Shown in pieces: positions 33,472-42,574 of a stretch of 64,000 nucleotides of DNA. The translations under genes and the position numbers were made by a program. Each line of letters starts with the position of its first letter. Positions within the stretch are counted from its first letter, which is position 1. The notes beneath the pieces were generated by a model, which was given only the letters and a program-made list of their open reading frames with translations, was not told where the DNA came from and searched no databases. This stretch comes from Streptomyces bicolor (GTDB lineage Bacteria > Actinomycetota > Actinomycetes > Streptomycetales > Streptomycetaceae): assembly GCF_000719285.1 (NCBI RefSeq), contig NZ_JOFS01000020.1, positions 186,001 to 250,000 on the forward strand. Direction: 5' to 3'.

Positions 33472-33544
33472 TACCCCCGACCGGATTCGAACCGGCGCTA
33501 CCGCCTTGAGAGGGCGGCGTGCTAGGCCGCTACACAACGGGGGC
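33472..33544 (-). tRNA. tRNA-Glu (CTC), second copy
   Basis: 73 nt, identical in the tRNA body to the copy at 33279-33351: GCCCCCG/CGGGGGT acceptor and CTC anticodon. Confidence 0.95.
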
Positions 33545-33563
33545 CTTGATCCCTAAGGATCCG

Positions 33564-33636
33564 TACCCCCGACCGGATTCGAACCGGCGCTACTGCCTTG
33601 AGAGGGCAGCGTGCTAGGCCGCTACACAACGGGGGC
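33564..33636 (-). tRNA. tRNA-Glu (CTC), third copy with compensatory change
   Basis: 73 nt. Same as the other Glu tRNAs except that the anticodon stem is CTGCC/GGCAG instead of CCGCC/GGCGG: one base pair replaced on both sides, so the structure is kept. Confidence 0.95.
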
Positions 33637-33657
33637 TTTGCAGATGAGCTCTGCGAG

Positions 33658-33729
33658 CTGGCCTACCTGGACTCGAACCAAGACTAACTGAACCAGAATC
33701 AGTCGTGCTGCCAATTACACCATAGGCCA
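33658..33729 (-). tRNA. tRNA-Gln (CTG), second copy
   Basis: 72 nt. Acceptor TGGCCTA/TAGGCCA differs from the other Gln tRNA by one compensated pair; the rest is identical. It is the first gene of the cluster in transcription order. Confidence 0.95.
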
Positions 33730-33822
33730 CTGGAACGCAAGCCCCTGAGGGGGATCTTGTTCTAGTTTGCTCCCCCGGGTTTCCGGCCTCTCGGCCCGCT
33801 CCCCGGCGGCGCAGGAAGAACA

Positions 33823-34554
33823 TTACCTGAAGGTGGACGGGGCTCCAAAACGAGTATCCGCGCCGAGCAGCGCCGGGAGTTCGGCGAGCGAGGCGATCCG
33901 GTGCGGTCCGCCGAGGGCGTCATCCCTGGTGTACGCGCCGTCACGGTCGATCCACACCGACAGCAGCCCGGCCTCCGCGGCACCCTGCCCGTCGATCTCC
34001 GGGTGATCGCCGACATACGCGACCTGGTGCGGGGCGAGCTCCAGCGCGGCGCAGGCGGCGTGGAAGGCGCCGGCCTCCGGCTTGGAGACACCGAGCTCGG
34101 CCGCGCACAGGATCGCCTCGAAGCGGTCATGGACACCGAGCACGCGCAGCTTGCGGTCCTGCACGGTGAGGCTGGAGTTCGACAGCACGGCGTGCCGGTG
34201 GCTGGCGGCGAGGGCGTCCAGGACGGGCAGAACGTCGGGGAAGAGGGCCCAGGCGGCCTCGTAGTGACGAATGTAGCGCTGGAACCACGCGTCGGCCTCG
34301 GTGTCGGTCAGCTCCTCGCCCAGGAAGACCCGTACGCGATCACGGCGCTGCCCCTCGAAGGTCGCTTCCCCGGCCGAGAAGCGCGCCCACTGGGCGTCCG
34401 TGACCCGCCGCCAACGGACCAGGGCCTGCTCGACGCTGTCGTACCCGTCGAGCAGGCCCTCGGCCAGCAGGTGCTCCCGCATTCCGGCGCGGTCCGCGGT
34501 GGTGTAGTCGAAGAGGGTGTCGTCCACGTCCCAGACCACGGCGCGAATGCCCAT
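33823..34554 (-). CDS. HAD-family hydrolase
   Basis: 243 aa soluble phosphatase-like enzyme. Motif I VVWDVDDTLFDY carries the nucleophile and general acid Asps, motif II is VLSNSSL, motif III has the Lys in GVSKPEAGAF, and motif IV is VAYVGDHPEIDG. The cap is helical between motifs I and II (subfamily IA). The substrate cannot be told from sequence. It lies alone between the tRNA cluster and gltX. Confidence 0.92.
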   Translation of the reverse strand: MGIRAVVWDVDDTLFDYTTADRAGMREHLLAEGLLDGYDSVEQALVRWRRVTDAQWARFSAGEATFEGQRRDRVRVFLGEELTDTEADAWFQRYIRHYEAAWALFPDVLPVLDALAASHRHAVLSNSSLTVQDRKLRVLGVHDRFEAILCAAELGVSKPEAGAFHAACAALELAPHQVAYVGDHPEIDGQGAAEAGLLSVWIDRDGAYTRDDALGGPHRIASLAELPALLGADTRFGAPSTFR

Positions 34555-34680
34555 GATCCGACGGTAACCCGGGCGCCGGGAGCGTGTCCGTCAGTCGACC
34601 GTCGTCGTCCCGGTCACCGAGAAGGCGGGCGGCGAGAGCCACTGCCTGGTGGACGAGAACGACGCCTGAAGGGCATGCGA

Positions 34681-34709
34681 AGGGCGGCGCCCGAACCGGA
34701 CGCCGCCCC
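34681..34709 (-). terminator. gltX terminator hairpin
   Basis: agggcggcg / cgccgcccc (about 8 paired bases, GC-only) just after the gltX stop on the minus strand. Confidence 0.6.
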
Positions 34710-34721
34710 GCTGTGAACGTG

Positions 34722-36206
34722 TTACGCGGCCAGCTTCGCCAGCGCCGCGTCGATCCGGGCCAGCGTCTTCTCCTTGCCCAGGACCTCCAGGGACTCGAAG
34801 AGCGGCAGTCCGACCGTGCGGCCGGTGACGGCGACGCGGACCGGGGCCTGGGCCTTGCCGAGCTTGAGGCCGTGGGCCTCGCCGGCGGCCAGGACGGCCT
34901 CCTTCAGGGACTCCGGGGAGGTCCAGTCGGCCGCGTCCAGCTTCTCGCGGGCCGTGCGCAGGAGGGCGTCCGAGCCCTCCTTCATGGCCTTCGTCCAGGA
35001 CGGCTCGTCGAAGACCGGCTCGGCGAGGAACAGGAAGTCGACGTTGTCCGTGATCTCCGACAGCACCTTCAGACGGGTCTGGGCGTGCGGGGCGATCGCC
35101 TGCCACTTCACCTCGTCGAAGGCCTCCGGGGCCCAGGGGGCGAATGGGGCCTGGAGCCACGGGCGGCAGCGCTCGGTGAAGTCCTTCACATCCAGCAGCC
35201 GGATGTGGTCGCCGTTGATCGACTCGCACTTCTTCAGGTCGAAGCGGGCCGGGTTGGGCTGCACGTCCGCGATGTCGAAGGCCGCGACCATCTCGTCCGT
35301 CGTGAAGATGTCCTGGTCGGCGGAGAGCGACCAGCCGAGGAGGGAGAGGTAGTTGAGCAGGCCCTCCGGCAGGAAGCCGCGCTCGCGGTAGAGGTTCAGC
35401 GACGACTGCGGGTCGCGCTTCGACAGCTTCTTGTTGCCCTCGCCCATCACGTACGGCAGGTGGCCGAACTCTGGGATGCCCTTGGCGATGCCCAGCTCCA
35501 TCAGCGCCTTGTACAGGGCGATCTGACGGGGCGTCGAGGAGAGCAGGTCCTCGCCGCGCAGGACGTGGGTGATCTCCATCAGGGCGTCGTCGACGGGGTT
35601 CACGAGCGTGTAGAGGGGCGCCCCGTTGGCTCGTACGATCCCGTAGTCCGGGACGTTCTCCGGGGTGAAGGTCAGCTCGCCGCGGACCAGGTCCGTGAAG
35701 GTGATCGTCTCGTCGGGCATGCGGAAGCGCACGATCGGCTCGCGGCCCTGGGCCTTGTACTGCTCGACCTGCGCCTCGGTCAGCTCGCGGCAGTGGCCGT
35801 CGTAGCCGGAGGGCTTGCCGGCCGCGCGGGCGGCCTCGCGGCGGGTGTCCAGCTCCTCCTGGGAGCAGTAGCAGCGGTAGGCGTGACCGCCCTCCAGGAG
35901 CTTGGCCGCGACGTCCGTGTAGAGGTCCATGCGCTGCGACTGGCGGTACGGCGCGTGCGGGCCGCCGACCTCGGGGCCCTCGTCCCAGTCGAAGCCCAGC
36001 CAGCGCATCGAGTCGAGCAGCTGGTTGTACGACTCCTCCGAGTCGCGGGCCGCGTCGGTGTCCTCGATGCGGAAGACCAGGGTGCCCTGGTGGTGCCGGG
36101 CGAACGCCCAGTTGAACAGGGCGGTGCGGACCAGGCCCACATGGGGGTTACCGGTGGGCGAGGGGCAGAAACGGACGCGAACGGGGGAGCCGGGTGCGCT
36201 AGCCAC
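34722..36206 (-). CDS. gltX: Glutamyl-tRNA synthetase
   Basis: 494 aa class I synthetase charging tRNA-Glu, and tRNA-Gln where the amidotransferase route is used. The HIGH-type motif is PSPTGNPHVGLVRTALFNW, and the KMSKS-type motif is GEGNKKLSKRDPQSS. The editing-free GlxRS signature EDTDAARDSEES is present. I chose the GTG at 36206, which overlaps the FAH gene stop and has AAGG nine bases upstream; a TTG at 36215 is an alternative. Five Glu/Gln tRNA genes lie about 1 kb downstream. Confidence 0.95.
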   Translation of the reverse strand: MASAPGSPVRVRFCPSPTGNPHVGLVRTALFNWAFARHHQGTLVFRIEDTDAARDSEESYNQLLDSMRWLGFDWDEGPEVGGPHAPYRQSQRMDLYTDVAAKLLEGGHAYRCYCSQEELDTRREAARAAGKPSGYDGHCRELTEAQVEQYKAQGREPIVRFRMPDETITFTDLVRGELTFTPENVPDYGIVRANGAPLYTLVNPVDDALMEITHVLRGEDLLSSTPRQIALYKALMELGIAKGIPEFGHLPYVMGEGNKKLSKRDPQSSLNLYRERGFLPEGLLNYLSLLGWSLSADQDIFTTDEMVAAFDIADVQPNPARFDLKKCESINGDHIRLLDVKDFTERCRPWLQAPFAPWAPEAFDEVKWQAIAPHAQTRLKVLSEITDNVDFLFLAEPVFDEPSWTKAMKEGSDALLRTAREKLDAADWTSPESLKEAVLAAGEAHGLKLGKAQAPVRVAVTGRTVGLPLFESLEVLGKEKTLARIDAALAKLAA

Positions 36207-36984
36207 GCTTGACAACCTTGTTGGTGAGAGTGCCGATGCCTTCGATGGTGACGGCGACCTCGTCGCCGACGTTGAGGGGGCCGACCCCTGCCGGGGTGCC
36301 CGTGAGGATCACGTCGCCGGGGAGCAGCGTCATGGCCTCGGAGATGTTGACGACCAGGTCCTCGATGGAGTGGATCATCTCGCTGGTACGGCCGAGCTGG
36401 CGCTGTTCGCCGTTGACCGTGAGCTGGATCGTCAGGTCGGACGCGGTCTCGACATCCAGGTCCGTCTCCACCCAGGGGCCCAGCGGGCAGGAGGTGTCGA
36501 AGCCCTTGGCTCGTGCCCACTGCTTCTCGCGCTTCTGGACGTCGCGGGCGGTGATGTCGTTGGCGCAGGTGAAGCCGAAGATCACGTCCTTGACGCGCTC
36601 GCGCGGGACCTCGCGGCACATGCGTCCGATGACGACGGCCAGTTCGGCCTCGTGGTGGAGGTCCTCGGTGAAGGACGGGTACTGGATCTCGTCGCCGGGG
36701 CCGATCACCGCGGTGGACGGCTTGAAGAAGGCGAACGGGGCGTCGGGCACCTCGTTGCCGAGTTCGCGCGCGTGCTCGGCGTAGTTGCGGCCGAAGGCCA
36801 CGACCTTGTTGGGGAGCACCGGCGGCAGCAGCCTGACCTTGCTCAACGGGACCTTGGTGCCGGAGAGCTCGAAGTCCGCGAACGGGATGCCCTTGATGAT
36901 GTCGAGGACGAGCTCGTCCGGCCTGTCGCCCTCGACCGCGCCGAAGGCGACGTTCCCGTCGATGGAGAATCTGGCGATGCGCAC
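36199..36984 (-). CDS. Fumarylacetoacetate hydrolase-family protein
   Basis: 261 aa. N-terminal FAH-like small domain (MRIARFSIDGNVAFGAVEGD), then the catalytic FAH fold: VVAFGRNYAEHARELG, HHEAELAVVIGRMCREV (metal-binding Glu residues), GFTCANDITARDVQ and LLPGDVILTGTPAGVG. Family members are hydrolases or decarboxylases of 2-oxo acids such as oxaloacetate or acylpyruvates. It overlaps gltX by 8 bp, so they are cotranscribed. Confidence 0.92.
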   Translation of the reverse strand: MRIARFSIDGNVAFGAVEGDRPDELVLDIIKGIPFADFELSGTKVPLSKVRLLPPVLPNKVVAFGRNYAEHARELGNEVPDAPFAFFKPSTAVIGPGDEIQYPSFTEDLHHEAELAVVIGRMCREVPRERVKDVIFGFTCANDITARDVQKREKQWARAKGFDTSCPLGPWVETDLDVETASDLTIQLTVNGEQRQLGRTSEMIHSIEDLVVNISEAMTLLPGDVILTGTPAGVGPLNVGDEVAVTIEGIGTLTNKVVKRG

Positions 36985-37080
36985 GGGATCTGGCGCCCCT
37001 CACTTGAACCGGCTGGAGTCTGACGCTCCAGGCTAGCGCGGGGAGGGGTGGGCGCCTCGCGTATTACCGCGGGCGCCCTG

Positions 37081-37117
37081 ACCGTCGTACGGAACCGTCC
37101 GAACCGTCGGGACCGTC
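37081..37117 (-). repeat. Four ACCGTC hexamers upstream of the FAH-gltX operon
   Basis: ACCGTC at 37081, 37094, 37103 and 37112: spacings 13, 9 and 9 bp. They lie about 100-130 bp upstream of the FAH start. They could be an iterated regulator site or simple sequence drift. Confidence 0.4.
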
Positions 37118-37181
37118 GTGGATACGCGATCCGCCGCCGAAGGTTCGTATGTGATTGAACAATCGGCGGCCCGCTCGCGTA

Positions 37182-37367
37182 CTACTGGGCGGCGGCGGTG
37201 ACGGGGATCTCCTGGAGGATGGTGCGCTTGGGGTTCGCGGTCTGCGTGGGAAGATCGACGGAGTGCTCCGGCTGCTGCGGGATCTGCAGTTCGCCGGCGT
37301 CGTCGAGGTGCGCCAGCGTCGTGCGCCGCGGGTTGGCTATCGTGCGGATCATCGTCGTCGTCTTCAC
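37182..37367 (-). CDS. Small protein with duplicated ANP(R/K)RT motif (61 aa)
   Basis: MKTTTMIRTIANPRRTTLAH starts at a GTG (37367). Near the C-terminus TANPKRTIL repeats the earlier TIANPRRTTL almost exactly. Codon use is strongly Streptomyces-like (GC-rich third positions), supporting a real gene. There is no signal peptide and no cysteines. Proline- and threonine-rich, so probably not a globular enzyme. Function is unknown. Confidence 0.65.
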   Translation of the reverse strand: MKTTTMIRTIANPRRTTLAHLDDAGELQIPQQPEHSVDLPTQTANPKRTILQEIPVTAAAQ

Positions 37368-37973
37368 GGTGGTTCTGAGTCCTGTCGTGACGGAGCGCCG
37401 GAAACTGCCTCAGGGCGGCCTGTGACCGGGGCGCGGGTTGGCAGAAGCTTCCCTCTTGTAAAGCGTCAGGCTAAACATGCGATTCCCCCGGGAAGTCATC
37501 GACCCCCCTTCTCCCGCGTGTGAGTTTGCTCACGGATCGACGGGCAAATCGGTCAATTCAGACCTGCAAGCCACCCTAACGAAACGGACATTGGGCACCT
37601 GAACCCATCATTCCGCTCCTGATCATGGCGACTGGGACACCTCCCGCGCGTAAGAGGATCGGGGGCATAGGTCCGTTTTGGGTGGGATAAGTTTCTACGG
37701 CAGGTAATCTCGCCCTCACGTGGTGTCACGTATGTCACGGCTCGACCTACGGGCCTTGTTGGAGATCCTGCACTGTGCTGGAATTCCACGGACCGCCGCA
37801 GGATCGAGCCGGCGCACAGGGGGCGCACCGAGCGCCGAGTGGCGGCGAGAAGGGGGAGCCAGCGCCGGTCCATCACGACTATCGGGGAGCGTATTCAGGA
37901 CGCTCCCTACTACGCCGACACCGTGTCCGTCCGCTCACGCGGAGGGGCGCCTGGTCCAGAGGTTGCGACGCTA
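37368..37973. other. 606-bp regulatory region upstream of the first conservon
   Basis: Lower GC than surrounding DNA. TGTCACG occurs twice with a 9-bp period (37724-37730, 37733-37739). The region after 37839 is in frame with cvnA but lacks a convincing ribosome site. I see no independent gene. Confidence 0.45.
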
Positions 37974-40900
37974 GTGCAGGGACGTTTCAAGAGGGATGGC
38001 AGCGCTTCGGCGGAGCCGGAGCACGGCGGGACCGACCGAGGTCCCTCGCCCCAGCACGCCCAGAACCCGGGCCCGGCACCGTCGGTCGACGGCGGTGACC
38101 GCTCCGGGCGTCCGGCCGTGTCGGCGTCCTCGGGCTCGGCGACTCCCCCCGCGCCACCGACGAAGAAGCCGCAGGGCCCTGGCGGCCCCGGCTCGCGAAT
38201 AGCCCTGCGCAACTGGCGTATCTCCACACGCCTCGTGGCGCTGCTGACGCTTCCTGTGGTCGCGGCCACCTCGCTGGGCGCGTTGCGCATCAGCGACAAC
38301 ATGGACGACATCCAGCAGCTCGAGAACATGAAGCTGCTGACGGACATGACCAAGCGCGCCACCGAGCTCGCCACGGCGCTCCAGGAGGAGCGCGACCAGT
38401 CCGCCGGTCCGCTGGCGCACGGCGGCAAGGCGACCGACTACACGGTCAAGGGCTTCCGGGACAAGACGGACCGCGCCGCGCAGAGCTTCCGGGACGCCTC
38501 CGAGGAGATCGACAACAGCACCAAGGACGGCAGCCTCCGGGGCGTCCGCGACAACATCGTCCAGCTCGTCCGGGAACTGGGCACCCTCTCCGAGATCCGC
38601 AACGTCGCCTACGAGGCCGAGGGCAACTCCACGCAGACCGTGGAGGCCTACCACCGGGTCATCACCCACCTGCTCGAGCTCTCGCAGGACATGGCCGAGG
38701 CGACCAGCAACCCGGAGATGATCCAGAGCACGCGTGCCCTGGCCGCCTTCTCCTCGGCCAAGGAGTACGCGTCCATCCAGCGCGCGGTCCTCGCGGCGGC
38801 GCTGCCGGCGAACAGCACGTCCGAGGGCGACCTGTCGGAGAACGACCGGCTGTACGGCGACTCGGCGCTGGAGAACCAGAACTCGGAGCTCCGCAGCTTC
38901 AAGAGCATCTACGGCACGGAGTCCGCCGAGGAGCTGCTGAAGCCGATCGGCGAGAACAACCCGACGATCAAGGCCAGCGACACCTACGCCAGCCGGGCCC
39001 TGACCTCCGCGAACGGTCTGCTGTCGCTGGACAAGCGGTCGTACCGGGACTGGGTGGACGACAGCACCACCAAGCTCCAGCAGATGCGCGCCATCGAGAC
39101 GACGCTGCTGGAGGACATGGAGCAGAAGGCCCGCGAGCTGCGCAACGAGTCGGAGCGCGAGGCGATCATCTCCGGTGCGCTGATCCTGCTCGTGCTCGGT
39201 GTCTCGCTGGTCGGCGCCTTCGTCGTGGCCCGGTCCATGATCCGCTCGCTGCGCCGCCTGGAGGAGACCGCCACCAAGGTCGCCCAGGACCGGCTGCCCG
39301 AGCTGGTCAAGCAGCTGTCCGAGTCCGACCCGCAGGACGTCGACACCTCCGTCGAGTCGGTCGGTGTGCACTCCCGGGACGAGATCGGCCAGGTGGCCGC
39401 GGCCTTCGACGACGTGCACCGCGAGGCGGTCCGCCTCGCCGCCGAGCAGGCCCTGCTGCGGGGCAACGTCAACGCGATGTTCACCAACCTCTCGCGCCGC
39501 TCCCAGGGCCTCATCCAGCGTCAGCTGTCGCTCATCTCCGAACTGGAGTCCCGCGAGGCCGACCCCGACCAGCTGTCCTCGCTGTTCAAGCTCGACCACC
39601 TCGCGACGCGTATGCGCCGTAACGGTGAGAACCTCCTCGTCCTCGCCGGTGAGGAGCCCGGCCGTCGCTGGACCCGTCCGGTCCCGCTGGTCGACGTGCT
39701 CCGTGCCGCCGCGTCCGAGGTGGAGCAGTACGAGCGCATCGAGCTGGCCTCCGTGCCGACCACCGAAGTGGCCGGCCGCGTGGTCAACGACCTCGTGCAC
39801 CTGCTCGCCGAGCTGCTCGAGAACGCGACGTCGTTCTCCTCCCCGCAGACCAAGGTCAAGGTCACCGGTCACGCGCTGCCCGACGGCCGCGTCCTGATCG
39901 AGATCCACGACACCGGTATCGGCCTCTCCCCCGAGGACCTCGCGGCGATCAACGAGCGGCTCGCCTCGCCGCCCACCGTGGACGTCTCCGTCTCCCGCCG
40001 CATGGGCCTCTTCGTGGTCGGTCGTCTGTCGCAGCGGCACGGCATCCGCATCCAGCTGCGCCCGTCCGACTCCGGTGGTACGACCGCGCTGGTCATGCTC
40101 CCCGTCGACGTCGCCCAGGGCGGCAAGAAGCCCGCTCCGGGCAAGCCCGGTCAGGGTGGTCCCGGTGCCTCCGGTGGTCCGGCCGCCGCGCAGGCCGCCG
40201 CCGGTGCGGCAGCCGCTCGTCGCCAGGCCCAGGCCGGTGGCGGCTCCCTCGGCGCGGGTGCGCCGGGCGGTGCGCTCGGCGCCGGTGCGTCCGGCGGAGG
40301 CAGGCTGGGCGCCGGTCAGGGACCGCGGGCCGCACTGCCGGGACGTGACGGTGGCGGGCTGCCGGGTGGACCGGGTGCACCGCGCGGGCCTCAGGGTCCG
40401 GGCGCGCCTTCGCAGGGCCGGCCTCCGGCCGGTGCGGGCGCCGGATACGGTGGCCAGGCCCCGGGTGCTCCGCAGGGGCTCCAGGCTGCGGGCGCCGGTC
40501 AGGACCCGTTCGGCCCCGGCCAGGACGCGTTCGGTTCGCGTCAGGACGCCTTCGGCGGTTCCGCCGGACGCGACCAGTCCCGGCCGCAGGGTCCCGCGTC
40601 GCCGCCGTCCGCCGCCCCGTCCGCCGGTGCCGAGAGGGGCCGTCGTGGTCGTCGGCCGCAGCTGCCGCCGCGCGGTGGCGCGCGGGCCGAGCTGCCGGGC
40701 GGCAACCAGCCGCGCACGCCCAGCTGGAGCGACGAGAACGCCCAGCCGCCGGTGCCGCGCGCCTCGCTCGACGCCCCGCGCGGGCACGACGAGGACCCCG
40801 CACAGACGTCCCGGATGCCGCGGATCGACGACCGTCAGGGCCCCGGCGCGACTACGGACTTCCCCCAGCCCGGTGGGAACGAACCGCAGAACACGGGTCA

Positions 40901-41639
40901 GTACGTCCGCTCCGACGTCTTCGGCGCCCCCGGCGGGCAGAACAACTCGTCGCAGACGGGCCAGTTCGCCGTACCGCAGGCGTACGACGGCAGCTCGACG
41001 GGCCAGCACGCCCTGCCGGGCCGCCAGAACCCCGAGCCCACCGGGCAGTTCGAGCGGCCCCAGGCCAACGGCACGTACGGCGGCGGTTCCGGCTTCGGTG
41101 CCCCGCAGCCTCCGGCCCCGGCGCGCCCGCAGCAGCGGCCCGCCCGGCAGGAGCCCGAGGCGCTGCCGCCCGCGACGGGTCCCGGCGACGGCCGTACCCC
41201 GCTGTACGACACGCTCGAGACCAACTGGTTCCACGGCAGCCAGCAGGACCAGGGACGTCGGCCCGGCGCCAGCGGTTCCGCTCCTGCCCCCGCTCCTCAG
41301 CAGCCGCAGGCCCCTGCGGCTGCGTCCCAGCCTCCCGCGTCGACGACCGCGTGGCGAAGCTCGCCGAACGACGACCTCGTCCGGCAGGCGGAGCGCGTCC
41401 GGCAGCCGGCCGCGGGCGGTGTCACCACCTCCGGCCTGCCGCGCCGGGTGCCCAGGGCGAACCTCGTCCCGGGTACGGCTCAGCAGCAACAGCACCAACC
41501 CGGTCCGCAGGTCTCGCGTTCGCCTGACGACGTACGTGGCCGGCTGACCAATCTCCGTCGGGGCATCGCGCAGGGTCGTCAGGCCGGCACCGGCCAGACG
41601 GGCAGTTTCCCGAGCCCCACTCACCAGCAGGAGCGTTAG
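37974..41639 (+). CDS. cvnA: CvnA: nitrate-sensor-type membrane histidine-kinase-like protein (conservon 1)
   Basis: 1221 aa from the GTG at 37974 (MQGRFKRDGSASAEPEHGG); the frame is open to 37839, so a longer form is possible. Two transmembrane helices (about residues 84-103 and 390-412) flank an extracytoplasmic nitrate/nitrite-sensing-type helical domain. A HAMP-like segment follows, then the kinase core with LDHLATRMRRNGENLLVLAG, N-box LLAELLENATSF, DTGIGL and GLFVVGRLSQRHGIR. The last 550 residues are Gly/Pro/Gln-rich and disordered, with four TGQ(Y/F/H) units and a terminal conserved block GLPRRVPRANLVPG ... DVRGRLTNLRRG. CvnA is the sensor of the conservon signalling complex at the membrane. 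Confidence 0.92.
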   Translation: MQGRFKRDGSASAEPEHGGTDRGPSPQHAQNPGPAPSVDGGDRSGRPAVSASSGSATPPAPPTKKPQGPGGPGSRIALRNWRISTRLVALLTLPVVAATSLGALRISDNMDDIQQLENMKLLTDMTKRATELATALQEERDQSAGPLAHGGKATDYTVKGFRDKTDRAAQSFRDASEEIDNSTKDGSLRGVRDNIVQLVRELGTLSEIRNVAYEAEGNSTQTVEAYHRVITHLLELSQDMAEATSNPEMIQSTRALAAFSSAKEYASIQRAVLAAALPANSTSEGDLSENDRLYGDSALENQNSELRSFKSIYGTESAEELLKPIGENNPTIKASDTYASRALTSANGLLSLDKRSYRDWVDDSTTKLQQMRAIETTLLEDMEQKARELRNESEREAIISGALILLVLGVSLVGAFVVARSMIRSLRRLEETATKVAQDRLPELVKQLSESDPQDVDTSVESVGVHSRDEIGQVAAAFDDVHREAVRLAAEQALLRGNVNAMFTNLSRRSQGLIQRQLSLISELESREADPDQLSSLFKLDHLATRMRRNGENLLVLAGEEPGRRWTRPVPLVDVLRAAASEVEQYERIELASVPTTEVAGRVVNDLVHLLAELLENATSFSSPQTKVKVTGHALPDGRVLIEIHDTGIGLSPEDLAAINERLASPPTVDVSVSRRMGLFVVGRLSQRHGIRIQLRPSDSGGTTALVMLPVDVAQGGKKPAPGKPGQGGPGASGGPAAAQAAAGAAAARRQAQAGGGSLGAGAPGGALGAGASGGGRLGAGQGPRAALPGRDGGGLPGGPGAPRGPQGPGAPSQGRPPAGAGAGYGGQAPGAPQGLQAAGAGQDPFGPGQDAFGSRQDAFGGSAGRDQSRPQGPASPPSAAPSAGAERGRRGRRPQLPPRGGARAELPGGNQPRTPSWSDENAQPPVPRASLDAPRGHDEDPAQTSRMPRIDDRQGPGATTDFPQPGGNEPQNTGQYVRSDVFGAPGGQNNSSQTGQFAVPQAYDGSSTGQHALPGRQNPEPTGQFERPQANGTYGGGSGFGAPQPPAPARPQQRPARQEPEALPPATGPGDGRTPLYDTLETNWFHGSQQDQGRRPGASGSAPAPAPQQPQAPAAASQPPASTTAWRSSPNDDLVRQAERVRQPAAGGVTTSGLPRRVPRANLVPGTAQQQQHQPGPQVSRSPDDVRGRLTNLRRGIAQGRQAGTGQTGSFPSPTHQQER

Positions 41640-42062
41640 TTGAGCCAGATGAGCCAGGCAGCACAGAACCTCAACTGGTTGATCACCAACTTCGTGGACA
41701 ACACCCCCGGGGTGTCCCACACCGTCGTCGTGTCCGCCGACGGCCTCCTGTTGGCGATGTCCGAGGGCTTCCCGCGCGACCGTGCCGACCAGTTGGCGGC
41801 CGTCGCGTCGGGTCTGACCTCGCTGACGGCAGGAGCGTCCAGGATCTTCGAGGGCGGCGACGTGGCACAGACCGTCGTCGAGATGGAGCGGGGATTCCTT
41901 TTCCTGATGTCCGTCTCGGACGGTTCGTCCCTTGCCGTCCTGGCACACCCCGAATGCGACATCGGCCTCGTCGGCTACGAGATGGCGCTGCTGGTCGACC
42001 GCGCGGGCGCGGTTCTCACGCCCGACCTGCGCGCCGAACTCCAAGGCAGTCTGCTCCACTGA
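41640..42062 (+). CDS. cvnB: CvnB: roadblock/LC7-domain protein (conservon 1)
   Basis: 140 aa. The TTG start directly follows the cvnA stop and is placed 6 bp after AGGAG. SQAAQNLNWLITNFVDNTPG, VVVSADGLLLAMSEGFPRD and LAAVASGLTSLTAGASRIFE make a complete roadblock fold. In conservons CvnB binds CvnA and the GTPase system as a GAP-like or scaffold subunit. It is almost identical to the second CvnB (46786-47208). Confidence 0.93.
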   Translation: MSQMSQAAQNLNWLITNFVDNTPGVSHTVVVSADGLLLAMSEGFPRDRADQLAAVASGLTSLTAGASRIFEGGDVAQTVVEMERGFLFLMSVSDGSSLAVLAHPECDIGLVGYEMALLVDRAGAVLTPDLRAELQGSLLH

Positions 42063-42175
42063 TCACCCCCGGATCCACCTGTCTCACCAAATCACCGTCC
42101 GGCCGCCACAATCCCCCCATCGGCCTTCACCAGACGGCTTGACTGACCGACTTGCTGTCCCCGCCCGGAGGATTC

Positions 42176-42574
42176 ATGACCCCGCCCACCGCCTCTCATG
42201 ATCCGTACGCGGAGCCGTACGAGGATGAGGGCGACCAGCCGCTGGTACGTCCTTACGCGATGACCGGCGGCCGGACCCGGCCGCGCTACCAGCTGGCCAT
42301 CGAGGCCCTGATCAGCACCACGGCCGACCCGGCAGCGCTCATGGGGCTCCTGCCGGAGCACCAGCGCATCTGCCACCTGTGCCGCGAGGTGAAGTCGGTC
42401 GCCGAGGTCTCGGCGCTGCTGTCCATGCCGCTGGGCGTGGCCAGGATCCTCGTCGCCGACCTCGCTGAGGCCGGCCTGGTCGCCATCCACCAGCCGGGCG
42501 GCGACGAGAACAACGGCGGCGCTCCGGACGTGACGCTGCTCGAAAGGGTGCTCAGTGGACTTCGCAAGCTCTGA
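42176..42574 (+). CDS. cvnC: CvnC: DUF742 protein (conservon 1)
   Basis: 132 aa; the ATG at 42176 has GGAGG immediately upstream. LVRPYAMTGGRTRPRYQLAI and LPEHQRICHLCREVKSVAEV define DUF742, a winged-helix-like domain. The C-terminus LLERVLSGLRKL overlaps the cvnD start by 20 bp. Confidence 0.93.
   Translation: MTPPTASHDPYAEPYEDEGDQPLVRPYAMTGGRTRPRYQLAIEALISTTADPAALMGLLPEHQRICHLCREVKSVAEVSALLSMPLGVARILVADLAEAGLVAIHQPGGDENNGGAPDVTLLERVLSGLRKL

Noticed and set aside
33279..33729. Repeated 70-bp blocks that might be attachment sites of an integrated element
   Set aside because: They are complete tRNA genes; no integrase, truncated tRNA copy or phage-like gene is nearby.
37971..42059. Very long minus-strand open frame (1362 codons) over the first conservon
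   Set aside because: It is antisense to cvnA/cvnB, whose products have clear domains. Long antisense frames are expected at this GC content.
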